Of a stretch of DNA of 64,000 nucleotides, positions 31,090 to 40,880 are shown one piece after another. Made by a program: the position numbers and the translations under genes. Position 1 is the stretch's first letter; each line of letters begins with the position of its first letter. Source of the DNA: Mycolicibacterium sediminis (GTDB lineage Bacteria; Actinomycetota; Actinomycetes; Mycobacteriales; Mycobacteriaceae); the NCBI RefSeq assembly GCF_010731735.1, contig NZ_AP022588.1, positions 3,906,001 through 3,970,000 on the forward strand. The letters run 5' to 3'. The notes under the pieces were generated by a model. The model worked only from the letters and a program-made list of their open reading frames with translations, made no database searches and was not told the DNA's origin.

Positions 31090-32291
31090 TGACCCAGGAT
31101 CTGACAGCTGCGGTCGAAGGGGCCGCGAAGCCCGGCTCGTCGTTGGCCGGCGCCAACAAGGGCGAGATGTTCTCCTCGTTCGACGTCGACGCCTTCGAGG
31201 TGCCCGGCGGCCGCGACGAACTGTGGCGGTTCACGCCGCTGAAGCGGCTGCGCGGCCTGCACGACGGGTCCGCTCCCGCCACGGGATCGGCGCTCGTCGA
31301 GGTCACCGAGCGTCCCGGCGTCACCATCGAGTCGGTGCGCCGCGGCGACGAACGTCTCGGGCAGGGCGGCGTGCCCGCCGACCGCGTTGCGGCGCAGGCA
31401 TTCTCGTCGTTCGAGGCGGCGACCATCGTCACCGTCGGCCGCGAGGTCGAGGTGGCCGAGCCCATCGAGATCGTCGTCACCGGACCTGGTGAGGGCGCGG
31501 TGGCGTACGGCCACCTGCAGATCCGGCTCGAGGAGATGGCGCGGGCCATCGTCGTCGTCGACCTGCGCGGCAGCGGCACCTACGCCGACAACGTCGAGAT
31601 CATCGTCGGCGACGCAGCGGGCCTCGGCGTCATCTGGATCGCCGACTGGGCCGACGACGCGGTGCACGTCAGTGCGCACCACGCAAAGCTCGGCCGCGAC
31701 GCGGTCCTGGGCCACGTCAACGTGACCCTCGGCGGCAACGTCGTGCGCACCTCGGCGACCGTGCGGTACACCGGGCCCGGCGGCGACGCCAAGCTGCTCG
31801 GCACCTACTTCGCCGACGACGGTCAGCACTTCGAGTCGCGCCTGCTGGTCGATCACTCGCAGCCGAACTGCAAGTCCGACGTGTTGTACAAGGGTGCGCT
31901 GCAGGGTGATCCGGACTCGGACCTCCCCGACGCGCACACCGTGTGGGTGGGCGACGTCCTCATCCGCGCCGAGGCGACCGGCACCGACACCTACGAGGCG
32001 AACCGCAACCTGGTGCTCACCGACGGCGCGCGCGCCGACTCGGTGCCGAACCTGGAGATCGAGACCGGCGAGATCATCGGCGCCGGACACGCCAGCGCCA
32101 CGGGCCGTTTCGACGACGAGCAACTGTTCTACCTGCGGGCCCGGGGCATCCCCGAGGCCCAGGCGCGTCGCCTGGTGGTGCGTGGCTTCTTCGGCGAGAT
32201 CATCGCCAAGATCGCCGTGCCCGCGGTGCGCGAGCGCCTGACCGAAGCCATCGAACGAGAACTAGCGATCACCGAAGCGAGAAGCAACTGA
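31089..32291 (+). CDS. sufD: Fe-S cluster assembly protein SufD
   Basis: The 400-residue protein is the SufB paralog in the SufBCD scaffold. The conserved segment SRLLVDHSQPNCKSDVLYKGAL (read in part) and the C-terminal LFYLRARGIPEAQARRLVVRGFF are visible, as in SufB/SufD families. The GTG start overlaps the sufB stop by one base, and its stop overlaps the sufC ATG by one base (TGATG). Confidence 0.96.
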   Translation: MTQDLTAAVEGAAKPGSSLAGANKGEMFSSFDVDAFEVPGGRDELWRFTPLKRLRGLHDGSAPATGSALVEVTERPGVTIESVRRGDERLGQGGVPADRVAAQAFSSFEAATIVTVGREVEVAEPIEIVVTGPGEGAVAYGHLQIRLEEMARAIVVVDLRGSGTYADNVEIIVGDAAGLGVIWIADWADDAVHVSAHHAKLGRDAVLGHVNVTLGGNVVRTSATVRYTGPGGDAKLLGTYFADDGQHFESRLLVDHSQPNCKSDVLYKGALQGDPDSDLPDAHTVWVGDVLIRAEATGTDTYEANRNLVLTDGARADSVPNLEIETGEIIGAGHASATGRFDDEQLFYLRARGIPEAQARRLVVRGFFGEIIAKIAVPAVRERLTEAIERELAITEARSN

Positions 32292-33064
32292 TGACCACAC
32301 TCGAAGTCAAGGACCTGCACGCCTCCGTCGTCTCCGCCGAGGGCGGTGACGACGTCGAGATCCTCAAGGGCGTGAACCTCACCGTGAAGTCGGGCGAGAC
32401 TCATGCGGTCATGGGTCCCAACGGATCCGGCAAGTCGACCCTGTCGTACGCGATCGCCGGCCACCCCAAGTACACCGTCACGTCGGGGTCGATCACGCTC
32501 GACGGCGAGGACGTCCTCGCCATGAGCATCGACGAGCGCGCCCGTGCGGGTCTGTTCCTGGCGATGCAGTACCCCGTCGAGGTGCCCGGGGTGTCGATGT
32601 CGAACTTCCTGCGCACGGCCGCCACGGCGGTCCGCGGCGAGGCCCCCAAGCTGCGGCACTGGGTCAAGGAGGTCAAGGGTGCGATGAGCGACCTCGACAT
32701 CGACCCGACGTTCAGCGAGCGCAGCGTCAACGAGGGATTCTCCGGCGGCGAGAAGAAGCGCCACGAGATCCTGCAGCTGGGCCTGCTCAAGCCGAAGATC
32801 GCGATCCTCGACGAGACCGACTCCGGCCTCGACGTCGACGCCCTGCGCATCGTCAGCGAGGGTGTGAACCGCTACGCCGAGGCCGAGAACGCCGGCGTCC
32901 TGCTGATCACGCACTACACCCGGATCCTGCGCTACATCCGCCCGCAGTTCGTCCACGTGTTCTTCGACGGCCGCATCGTCACCTCCGGTGGCCCGGAACT
33001 CGCCGACGAGCTGGAGGAGAACGGCTACGAGCGCTTCACGCAGGCTGCGGCCACGGGAGCCTGA
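32291..33064 (+). CDS. sufC: Fe-S cluster assembly ATPase SufC
   Basis: The 257-residue ABC-type ATPase powers the SufBCD scaffold. Walker A GPNGSGKSTL, the Suf-type signature FSGGEKKRHEI, Walker B AILDETDSGLDVDALR and the switch histidine in LLITHYTRIL are visible. It is cytoplasmic and has no membrane partner, as usual for SufC. One base overlaps sufD, and sufS begins 1 bp after its stop. Confidence 0.97.
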   Translation: MTTLEVKDLHASVVSAEGGDDVEILKGVNLTVKSGETHAVMGPNGSGKSTLSYAIAGHPKYTVTSGSITLDGEDVLAMSIDERARAGLFLAMQYPVEVPGVSMSNFLRTAATAVRGEAPKLRHWVKEVKGAMSDLDIDPTFSERSVNEGFSGGEKKRHEILQLGLLKPKIAILDETDSGLDVDALRIVSEGVNRYAEAENAGVLLITHYTRILRYIRPQFVHVFFDGRIVTSGGPELADELEENGYERFTQAAATGA

Positions 33065-33065
33065 C

Positions 33066-34334
33066 GTGACGGCCACACGGTCCTCGGATCTGGGCCTGGA
33101 CCTGGCCGGCATCCGAGCGGACTTCCCGATCCTCGGCAGGGTGATGCGGGGCGGGCACCAGCTGGCCTACCTGGACTCCGGTGCCACCTCGCAGAAGCCG
33201 CTCGCCGTCCTTGACGCCGAACGCGACTTCCTCATCACCTCCAACGGTGCGGTGCACCGCGGTGCGCACCAGCTGATGGAGGAGTCGACCGACGCCTACG
33301 AACAGGGCCGTGAGGACATCGCCCGCTTCGTCGGTGCCGACTCCGACGAGCTGGTGTTCACCAAGAACGCCACCGAGGCGATCAACCTGGTGTCGTACGC
33401 GCTGGGGGACAAGCGGTTCGACGGAGCGGTCGGACCCGGCGACGTCATCGTCACGACCGAACTCGAGCACCACGCGAATCTGGTGCCGTGGCAGGAACTC
33501 GCGCGGCGCACGGGTGCGACGCTGCGGTGGTACTCGGTCACCACGGACGGACCCGATGCCGGGCGCATCGACCTGGACTCGTTGGACCTCGACGAGCACG
33601 TGAAGGTCGTGGCCTTCAGCCACCACTCGAACGTCACCGGTGCGATCGCGCCCGTCGCCGAGATCGTCTCCCGGGCGAAGGCCGTCGGTGCGCTGACGGT
33701 CCTGGACGCCTGCCAGTCGGTGCCGCACCAGCCCGTCGACTTCCACGCGCTCGACGTCGACTTCGCCGCATTCTCCGGCCACAAGATGTTGGGGCCCACC
33801 GGAATCGGCGTCCTGTACGGCCGACGTGCGCTGCTGAATGCGCTACCACCGTTCCTGACCGGCGGCTCGATGATCGAGACGGTGACCATGGAGGCCACCA
33901 CCTACGCTCCTGCGCCGCAGCGCTTCGAGGCGGGCACGCCGATGACGTCGCAGGTCGTCGGCTTGGCGGCCGCCGCGCGGTATCTCGACCGCATCGGCAT
34001 GCGGGCCGTGCACGAGCACGAACGCGAGCTGGTGGCGGCGACGCTCGCCGGGCTCGCCGAGGTCGACGGCGTCCGCATCGTGGGTCCGCTGAGCACAGAA
34101 CTGCGCGGCTCACCGGTCAGCTTCGTCGTCGACGGGGTGCACGCCCACGACGTGGGCCAGGTGCTCGACGACGACGGGGTGGCCGTGCGGGTGGGTCACC
34201 ACTGCGCGTGGCCGCTGCACCGCCGGTTCGGCGTCGCCGCGACCGCGAGGGCCTCGTTCGCGGTGTACAACACGCTCGACGAGGTCGACCGGTTGGTGGC
34301 GGGTGTGCGACGGGCGATCGAGTTCTTCGCGTGA
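33066..34334 (+). CDS. sufS: SufS-type cysteine desulfurase
   Basis: The 422-residue pyridoxal-phosphate enzyme removes sulfur from cysteine for cluster assembly. The PLP lysine motif FSGHKMLGPTGIG, HHSNVTGAIAP and the catalytic cysteine loop RVGHHCAWPLHRRF are visible; the short loop is that of group II (SufS) enzymes. The GTG at 33066 is 1 bp after the sufC stop. The end overlaps sufU by a GTGA. Confidence 0.96.
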   Translation: MTATRSSDLGLDLAGIRADFPILGRVMRGGHQLAYLDSGATSQKPLAVLDAERDFLITSNGAVHRGAHQLMEESTDAYEQGREDIARFVGADSDELVFTKNATEAINLVSYALGDKRFDGAVGPGDVIVTTELEHHANLVPWQELARRTGATLRWYSVTTDGPDAGRIDLDSLDLDEHVKVVAFSHHSNVTGAIAPVAEIVSRAKAVGALTVLDACQSVPHQPVDFHALDVDFAAFSGHKMLGPTGIGVLYGRRALLNALPPFLTGGSMIETVTMEATTYAPAPQRFEAGTPMTSQVVGLAAAARYLDRIGMRAVHEHERELVAATLAGLAEVDGVRIVGPLSTELRGSPVSFVVDGVHAHDVGQVLDDDGVAVRVGHHCAWPLHRRFGVAATARASFAVYNTLDEVDRLVAGVRRAIEFFA

Positions 34335-34789
34335 GAATGGAGCAGATGTACCAGGAGGTGATCCTGGACCACTACAAGCACCCGCATCACCGTGGCCTGC
34401 GCGAGCCGTTCGGCGCCGAGGTGCAGCACGTCAACCCCACGTGCGGCGACGAGGTGACGCTGCGCGTCGCGCTGTCGGACGACGGCGAGACGGTGACCGA
34501 CGTGTCCTACGACGGGCAGGGCTGCTCGATCAGCCAGGCGTCGACGTCGGTGCTGACCGACCAGGTGATCGGGCAGAGCGTCGGCGCCGCACTGAAGACG
34601 GTCGCCGCGTTCACCGAGATGATCTCCTCGCGCGGCAACGTCGAGGGCGACGAGGACGTGATCGGCGACGGCATCGCCTTCGCCGGGGTGGCGAAGTACC
34701 CGGCGCGCGTGAAGTGCGCGCTGCTGGGCTGGATGGCGTTCAAGGATGCACTGGCGCAGGCCAGCGACGATGTGGAGGAACGACGATGA
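34331..34789 (+). CDS. sufU: SufU, sulfur-transfer partner of SufS
   Basis: The 152-residue IscU-fold protein has zinc/cluster ligands in PTCGDE, GQGCSISQAS and ARVKCALLGW, and the extra residues before the last Cys that mark SufU rather than IscU. It accepts sulfur from SufS. The GTG at 34331 overlaps the sufS stop; the nearby ATG at 34337 is an alternative. The sufT ATG overlaps its stop. Confidence 0.95.
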   Translation: MRMEQMYQEVILDHYKHPHHRGLREPFGAEVQHVNPTCGDEVTLRVALSDDGETVTDVSYDGQGCSISQASTSVLTDQVIGQSVGAALKTVAAFTEMISSRGNVEGDEDVIGDGIAFAGVAKYPARVKCALLGWMAFKDALAQASDDVEERR

Positions 34790-35160
34790 GTGACACTGCA
34801 GCGGCAGATCCGGGCACCGGCGCGGCCGCACCCGACGAGGAGTTCATGGCGGACCTCGAGGAGGCCATGCGCGACGTCGTCGACCCCGAACTCGGCATCA
34901 ACGTCGTCGACCTCGGCCTGGTCTACGGGTTGAACGTCGAGCAGGCGGACGCCGGCAAGGTGGCGCTGATCGACATGACGCTGACCTCAGCGGCGTGCCC
35001 GCTCACGGACGTGATCGAGGACCAGTCGCGGACCGCTCTCGTCGGAACCGGCCTCGTCAAGGACATCAAGATCAACTGGGTGTGGAACCCGCCGTGGGGC
35101 CCGGACAAGATCACCGAGGACGGTCGCGAGCAGTTGCGCGCCCTCGGGTTCACCGTCTGA
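34786..35160 (+). CDS. sufT: SufT, MIP18-family Fe-S assembly factor
   Basis: The 124-residue DUF59 protein contains DVVDPELGINVVDLGLVY, MTLTSAACPLTDVIEDQ with the conserved Cys, and NWVWNPPWGPDKITEDGREQLRALGF (in part), the core of the MIP18/SufT family that helps maturation of Fe-S proteins. It is the last gene of the suf operon and overlaps sufU by 4 bp (ATGA). It converges with the HNH gene, with 12 bp between stops. Confidence 0.95.
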   Translation: MSDTAAADPGTGAAAPDEEFMADLEEAMRDVVDPELGINVVDLGLVYGLNVEQADAGKVALIDMTLTSAACPLTDVIEDQSRTALVGTGLVKDIKINWVWNPPWGPDKITEDGREQLRALGFTV

Positions 35161-35172
35161 CCTGAGCTGCCG

Positions 35173-36441
35173 CTAGGCGGCGACGCGGAATCTCACGACG
35201 TCCATCAGCAGGATGTCCCCATTGATGCGCCCCGGTAGTGGTGGTGCGTGTGAGTGGTGTGTGGCGCCGGTGGGTGTGGTGAGTTCGGTTGTGTGCTGGC
35301 CGTTTTCATCGGTCTGGGTGGTGGTGTGCCAGCCGGGTGCTTCCTTGGCGTAGTTGCACGCTTCGCACAACCCCTGGCCGTTGGCAGCGGTGGTGGGGCC
35401 GCCGCGGGCGGCGGGGGTGATGTGGTCGTGGTGGCGGATGGCGGCGTTGCAGTACGGGGTGCGGCAGGTGTCGTCGCGGAACTCGATGAACTTCCCCAGG
35501 GCGGTGGGGAAGCGGCGGGCGCGGGATTCCATCGCGACCAGCGCGCCGCTACTCGGGTGGCGGTAGAGGCGGCGCAGTGTGGCGGTGGAGCGTCGATCGT
35601 CGACCGCGTCGCGGATCAAGTGCCGCGCGACGGCGGCGGGGACGGGTCCGTGGCCGGGAATCCAGGCGGGTTCGGTGTCGCCGCCGAGCAGGGTCTCGTC
35701 GGTGATGACGAGGTCGACGGTGACCGGGACGGGAACGTCGGCGGGGCGGCCGGTGATGCGTTCGACGAGGGTGTCGGCCATGACCTGACCGCGTCCTCGG
35801 CCGTCACCGCAGACGTCGGCTTCGCGTTTGAGCGCGGCGTAGACCGAGACGCCTTGGGTGAGGGGGAGTAGGGCGGTGGCCCAGACCATGCCGTCGGCGG
35901 CGGGCCGGATCCAGAATCCGCGCTCGCCGGGTGCCTTCTTCGCGCGGTCGACGACGGCGTGGGGGTCGAGTCGGTAGGCGATCTTCTTGGCCTCGGCGGC
36001 GATCCGCGTGTCGCCCTTGCCGGCCAGCGCGGCCAGGTCGCCGCACATTTCGGCGTCCAGGGTGCGGCGGTCTTCGACGTCGAGGTACGCGGATTCGCGC
36101 ACGATGAGGGTGCACCGCCACTCGGAGAGGACGCCCTGTTCCAGGGCGGCGAGTGTGCAGGGCATTTCGTGGATGAGGGCGCGGGCGAACCCGAGGTGCC
36201 GCCCGCCCATGGTGGGGGAGTCGTGGCGGGCCAACGCGATCTCCGAGGCCAACCCCTTGCCGCGTTTGTGGGCGGGTACCCCGCGGTCGGCTTCGGCGGC
36301 ACGCCGCATGCCGTCGAGGGCGGCGGTCATGCGGGCCTGCGCGGCGGCGGCGGTGCACTTCAACTTTTCGAGGGCTTCGATGCGCTCGATCAGGCCGGCC
36401 TCGTCCACTGTGGTGGGGTCGAAGTCCAGCATGTCGAACAT
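35173..36441 (-). CDS. DUF222/HNH endonuclease domain protein (13E12-repeat family)
   Basis: The 422-residue protein has the DUF222 N-terminal helical region (MFDMLDFDPTTVDEAGLIERI onward in part) and a C-terminal HNH domain: CRTPYCNAAIRHHDHITPAARGG then GLCEACNYAKEAPGWH, with paired cysteines and catalytic histidine. This is the 13E12 family, multicopy in mycobacteria, of uncertain function. The ATG at 36441 sits inside a consensus LexA box and 7 nt after a TAGAAT -10 box, so the gene should be leaderless and DNA-damage inducible. A GTG at 36471 is an alternative, but it would precede the promoter. It interrupts the region between suf and thioredoxin genes. Confidence 0.9.
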   Translation of the reverse strand: MFDMLDFDPTTVDEAGLIERIEALEKLKCTAAAAQARMTAALDGMRRAAEADRGVPAHKRGKGLASEIALARHDSPTMGGRHLGFARALIHEMPCTLAALEQGVLSEWRCTLIVRESAYLDVEDRRTLDAEMCGDLAALAGKGDTRIAAEAKKIAYRLDPHAVVDRAKKAPGERGFWIRPAADGMVWATALLPLTQGVSVYAALKREADVCGDGRGRGQVMADTLVERITGRPADVPVPVTVDLVITDETLLGGDTEPAWIPGHGPVPAAVARHLIRDAVDDRRSTATLRRLYRHPSSGALVAMESRARRFPTALGKFIEFRDDTCRTPYCNAAIRHHDHITPAARGGPTTAANGQGLCEACNYAKEAPGWHTTTQTDENGQHTTELTTPTGATHHSHAPPLPGRINGDILLMDVVRFRVAA

Positions 36442-36449
36442 GTGTTCGA
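36434..36449. promoter_or_regulatory. consensus mycobacterial LexA (SOS) box
   Basis: TCGAAC-ATGT-GTTCGA matches the mycobacterial SOS box TCGAAC-N4-GTTCGA at every fixed base. It covers the predicted transcription start and the ATG of the HNH gene, so LexA binding would block it directly. Several M. tuberculosis 13E12 genes are known to carry SOS boxes. Confidence 0.9.
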
Positions 36450-36475
36450 TTCTACACCGGACGTCAGACACTCAA
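36449..36475 (-). promoter_or_regulatory. promoter of the HNH gene
   Basis: On the minus strand TTGAGT (36470-36475) and TAGAAT (36449-36454) are separated by 15 bp. The start codon follows 7 nt after the -10 box, predicting a leaderless mRNA. The -10 box abuts the SOS box. Confidence 0.55.
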
Positions 36476-36610
36476 TCCGTTTTCGGCGGTCGCGGTTGAG
36501 CACGTTTTCGCCCCGGTCGCCGCTGCTGACGGGGGCGACCGACTGACACGCGCCGTGAACTTCGCGTGAAACGCCTGGCGTCACGCCTCCCGACGAGGTA
36601 CAGATTTCAC

Positions 36611-36955
36611 GTGCCTCGCATCTCCCTCCCGCGCGCCATGGCCGCTGCCGGCGGCTCCGTGCTGCTGCTCGCCGCGGGCGCGATCCTCGCGATGCCCGCG
36701 CCTCCGGTGGCCGCCGATGCGTGCCCACCGAACGCGACCAAGGACTACCGCACCGGCGTGTGCATGCCGGTGCCGCCGTCGGACGTGATCGAGGAGACCA
36801 CGCCCGTCGGCGGCGGGCTGCCCGAGATCGACGGCGTGCCCTGCACCGGCCAGAACTCCTACGAGTGCATCGGGCTCGCCGAGGAGGCCGAGGCGGCGGG
36901 ACCCACGGCGGGACCCACCCCGGGCCGGACGATGACGGAGAGCAACACCCCGTAG
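36611..36955 (+). CDS. small secreted protein of unknown function
   Basis: The 114-residue product has an N-terminal signal peptide: a basic start, a hydrophobic core (GGSVLLLAAGAILAM) and a probable AxA-type cleavage site near VAADA (about residue 36). The mature part has four cysteines (ACPP, VCMP, PCTG, YECI) that could form two disulfides, then an acidic, Pro/Thr-rich tail. I do not recognise a family. The GTG at 36611 is used; an in-frame GTG at 36566 would add 15 basic residues. Confidence 0.7.
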   Translation: MPRISLPRAMAAAGGSVLLLAAGAILAMPAPPVAADACPPNATKDYRTGVCMPVPPSDVIEETTPVGGGLPEIDGVPCTGQNSYECIGLAEEAEAAGPTAGPTPGRTMTESNTP

Positions 36956-36958
36956 CGT
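36953..36958 (+). promoter_or_regulatory. -10 box of the 218-residue protein gene
   Basis: TAGCGT, whose TAG is also the stop codon of the preceding gene, ends 7 nt before the ATG at 36966. This fits a leaderless transcript. Confidence 0.45.
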
Positions 36959-36965
36959 CGACGTC

Positions 36966-37622
36966 ATGTCGGACGCCGAACACGTCGCGAGGTACACCTC
37001 GACCCGCCGCCAGCTGCGCGGAGTCGCCGAGAGCCTGATCGCCGGCCCGCAGTACCGATCGGCGGGCACGATCCGCCTGGCCGTCCGCCCCGATGGATTC
37101 GCCGCCGCCGCGCTGCCACTGGCGGTACACGGCGCCGACTTCACCTGGCAGGACGGCAGCGCCGCGCTCGCCGGTCCGGTCGACGCCCTCGCCGCCGCCG
37201 CAGGTCTGGACTACGGCCCGCCCGCCGGCGTCTACGCCCTCCGCGACCCGATGCCGATCGACACCGTCCTGACGATCGACCCGATCGCCGCCGAGCTGGT
37301 CCACCGCAGCCTCTACGCCGGCGGCTTCGCCCTCACCCAGGTGCTGCCCGACGGACACCCGGTGCTGTGGCCCGAACACTTCGACGTCGCGTGCGCCGCC
37401 GACGAGGTGAACTACGGCGTCTCCGCGGGCGACGACACCCATCCGATGCCCTACGCCTACGTCGCACCGTGGAACTGGGCCACGGCGCCACGCGCCGGCG
37501 ACTTCTGGAATGCGCCCTTCGGCGCGGCGTACACCTTGGACCTCACCCGCGACGTCGACGCGCTGGCCGCCGACATCGTCGGCTTCCTGACCGACGGCAG
37601 GTCACGCGTCACCACGGGCTGA
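36966..37622 (+). CDS. conserved mycobacterial-type protein of unknown function
   Basis: The 218-residue cytoplasmic protein has no signal peptide or membrane segment. It includes RSAGTIRLAVRPDGFAA, LWPEHFDVACAADEVNYG and YAYVAPWNWATAPRAGDFWNAPFG, all rich in aromatic and acidic residues. The segment with WPEHFD and GxSxGD resembles proteins of unknown function common in actinobacteria. No enzyme motif could be assigned. It lies 10 bp after the secreted protein gene and 71 bp before thioredoxin on the same strand. Confidence 0.75.
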   Translation: MSDAEHVARYTSTRRQLRGVAESLIAGPQYRSAGTIRLAVRPDGFAAAALPLAVHGADFTWQDGSAALAGPVDALAAAAGLDYGPPAGVYALRDPMPIDTVLTIDPIAAELVHRSLYAGGFALTQVLPDGHPVLWPEHFDVACAADEVNYGVSAGDDTHPMPYAYVAPWNWATAPRAGDFWNAPFGAAYTLDLTRDVDALAADIVGFLTDGRSRVTTG

Positions 37623-37693
37623 GCATCCCGGCCGACCGTTTGAGCACGCGGAGGCCGTGGAACAACCCAGTTGACGACGACGTTAGGAAGAGT

Positions 37694-38059
37694 GTGAGCA
37701 CGCAAGACATCACCGCAGCCAAGTTCAACGAGACCATCACCGACAACGAGATCGTGTTGGTCGACTTCTGGGCGGAGTGGTGCGGGCCGTGCAAGGCCTT
37801 CGCACCCACCTTCACCGCGTCGTCGGACAAGCATCCCGACGTCGTGCACGCCAAGGTCGACACCGAGGCCGAGCCGGGTCTCGCCCAGGCCGCCGAGATC
37901 CAGGCGATCCCGACCCTGATGGCGTTCAAGAAGGGCCACATGGTGTTCCGGCACTCCGGAATGCTGCCGGCCAAGGAACTCGACAACGTGATCGCCAAGA
38001 TCAAGGAGTTCGACGTCGAGGCGGCCATCGCCGCCGATGCGGGCTCCGAGCAGTCCTAG
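37694..38059 (+). CDS. trxB1: thioredoxin
   Basis: The 121-residue protein has the redox motif WCGPC (C30, C33) after FNETITDNEIVLVDFWAE, the cis-proline segment AIPTLMAF, and a C-terminal acidic extension. Position and extension match M. tuberculosis Rv1471 (TrxB1), next to echA12. It reduces cytoplasmic disulfides with a thioredoxin reductase encoded elsewhere. The GTG start at 37694 follows an AGGAAG-like sequence 5 nt upstream. Confidence 0.93.
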   Translation: MSTQDITAAKFNETITDNEIVLVDFWAEWCGPCKAFAPTFTASSDKHPDVVHAKVDTEAEPGLAQAAEIQAIPTLMAFKKGHMVFRHSGMLPAKELDNVIAKIKEFDVEAAIAADAGSEQS

Positions 38060-38091
38060 CCGACAGCACCGGATCGGGGACCGGCACGCGA

Positions 38092-38097
38092 TAGCGT
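38092..38097 (+). promoter_or_regulatory. echA12 -10 box (leaderless)
   Basis: TAGCGT ends 7 nt before the GTG at 38105, which favours that start over the GTG at 38096 inside the promoter. Confidence 0.45.
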
Positions 38098-38104
38098 GCA
38101 CCCC

Positions 38105-38920
38105 GTGAGTGACTCGCTGGTCCTGATCGACCGCCCGCGGCCGCACGTCGCACTGGTGACGCTCAACCGTCCCGAGCGGATGAACTCCATGGCGTTCGAC
38201 GTCATGATCCCGCTGAAGGCGGCGCTCGACGAGCTGACGCACGACAACTCCGTCCGTGCGGTCGTCCTGACCGGCGCCGGGCGGGGATTCTCGTCGGGAG
38301 CCGATCACAAGTCCGCTGGTTCGGTGCCCCACGTCGACGGGCTGACGCGGCCGACGTTCGCGCTGCGCTCCATGGAGTTGCTCGACGACGTGATTCTCGC
38401 CATACGCAAGTTGCACCAACCGGTGATCGCCGCGGTCAACGGCGCTGCCATCGGTGGCGGTCTGTGCCTCGCGCTGGCATGCGACATCCGGCTCGCCGCG
38501 CAGGGCGCCTACTTCCGCGCCGCGGGCATCAACAACGGGCTGACGGCCAGCGAACTCGGCCTGTCCTACCTGCTACCTCGGGCGATCGGGGCGTCTCGCG
38601 CCTTCGAGGTGATGCTGACCGGCAGGGACGTCGACGCCGACGAGGCCGAGCGTATCGGCTTGGTGTCGCGCACCGTGCCGGGCGAGGAGCTGCTGGAGGC
38701 CTGCTACGACGTCGCGGACCGCATCGCGGCGTTCTCCCGGCCGGGGATCGAGTTGACCAAGCGCACGCTCTGGAGTGGACTGGACGCCGGTAGCCTGGAA
38801 GGTCACATGCAGGCCGAGGGCCTGGGTCAACTCTACGTGCGACTTCTCACCGCCAACTTCGAGGAAGCAGTCGCGGCGCGCGCCGAGAAACGACCCGCCG
38901 TCTTCACCGACGACAAGTAA
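38105..38920 (+). CDS. echA12: enoyl-CoA hydratase/isomerase family protein
   Basis: The 271-residue crotonase-fold protein has the oxyanion-hole segments GAGRGFSSGADHKS and AVNGAAIGGGLCLALACDIRLAA. The position of one catalytic glutamate is taken by Gly/Asn in AGINNGLTASELG, so the exact reaction is uncertain. It is syntenic with M. tuberculosis echA12 (Rv1472). It may act in fatty acid beta-oxidation. It lies between thioredoxin and the ABC-F gene. Confidence 0.9.
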   Translation: MSDSLVLIDRPRPHVALVTLNRPERMNSMAFDVMIPLKAALDELTHDNSVRAVVLTGAGRGFSSGADHKSAGSVPHVDGLTRPTFALRSMELLDDVILAIRKLHQPVIAAVNGAAIGGGLCLALACDIRLAAQGAYFRAAGINNGLTASELGLSYLLPRAIGASRAFEVMLTGRDVDADEAERIGLVSRTVPGEELLEACYDVADRIAAFSRPGIELTKRTLWSGLDAGSLEGHMQAEGLGQLYVRLLTANFEEAVAARAEKRPAVFTDDK

Positions 38921-38948
38921 CGACACCGACAGAGGGGCAGGCAGCAGC

Positions 38949-40577
<1,629 letters not shown>

Positions 40578-40629
40578 TCCGTCCTGCCGGGCACCGCGAA
40601 GTCGCCTGCTCGGAGGTGGATTGAGGCTC

Positions 40630-40657
40630 CATTGCCCCGGGTACCTATGGGGCAATG
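40630..40657. terminator. perfect 9-bp inverted repeat, hairpin or operator
   Basis: CATTGCCCC and GGGGCAATG flank a 10-nt loop, 52 bp after the ABC-F stop. It could end that transcript, although no U-tract follows. It could also regulate the small HTH gene, whose ATG at 40676 lies 18 bp downstream. The segment GGGGCAATGA recurs at the acnR start (41438-41447). Confidence 0.45.
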
Positions 40658-40675
40658 AGCGCCTTGGAGGTAGAG

Positions 40676-40864
40676 ATGAGAGATGGAAGCAAGCCGCGCG
40701 ATCAACTGCTCGGCGAACTCCGCAGCGAATACGAAAAGGGTGCGAGCATCCGCTCGCTGGTCGCGAGCACCGGCAGGTCGTACGGCTCCATCCACGCCAT
40801 GCTCCGCGAGTCGGGCACCACGATGCGCAGCCGCGGCGGTCCCAACCACCGCGCCCGCGGCTAG
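40676..40864 (+). CDS. small helix-turn-helix protein (Rv1473A-like)
   Basis: The 62-residue protein begins MRDGSKPRDQLLGELRSEY and contains one helix-turn-helix: LRSEYEKGASIRSLV then STGRSYGSIHAML, ending in a basic tail. It resembles the helix-turn-helix of WhiB-less small regulators and corresponds to Rv1473A. The ATG at 40676 is chosen for its GGAGGT ribosome binding site; an in-frame ATG at 40655 lies inside the hairpin. Its target is unknown. Confidence 0.85.
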   Translation: MRDGSKPRDQLLGELRSEYEKGASIRSLVASTGRSYGSIHAMLRESGTTMRSRGGPNHRARG

Positions 40865-40880
40865 ATTCACGCCCCTCGAA

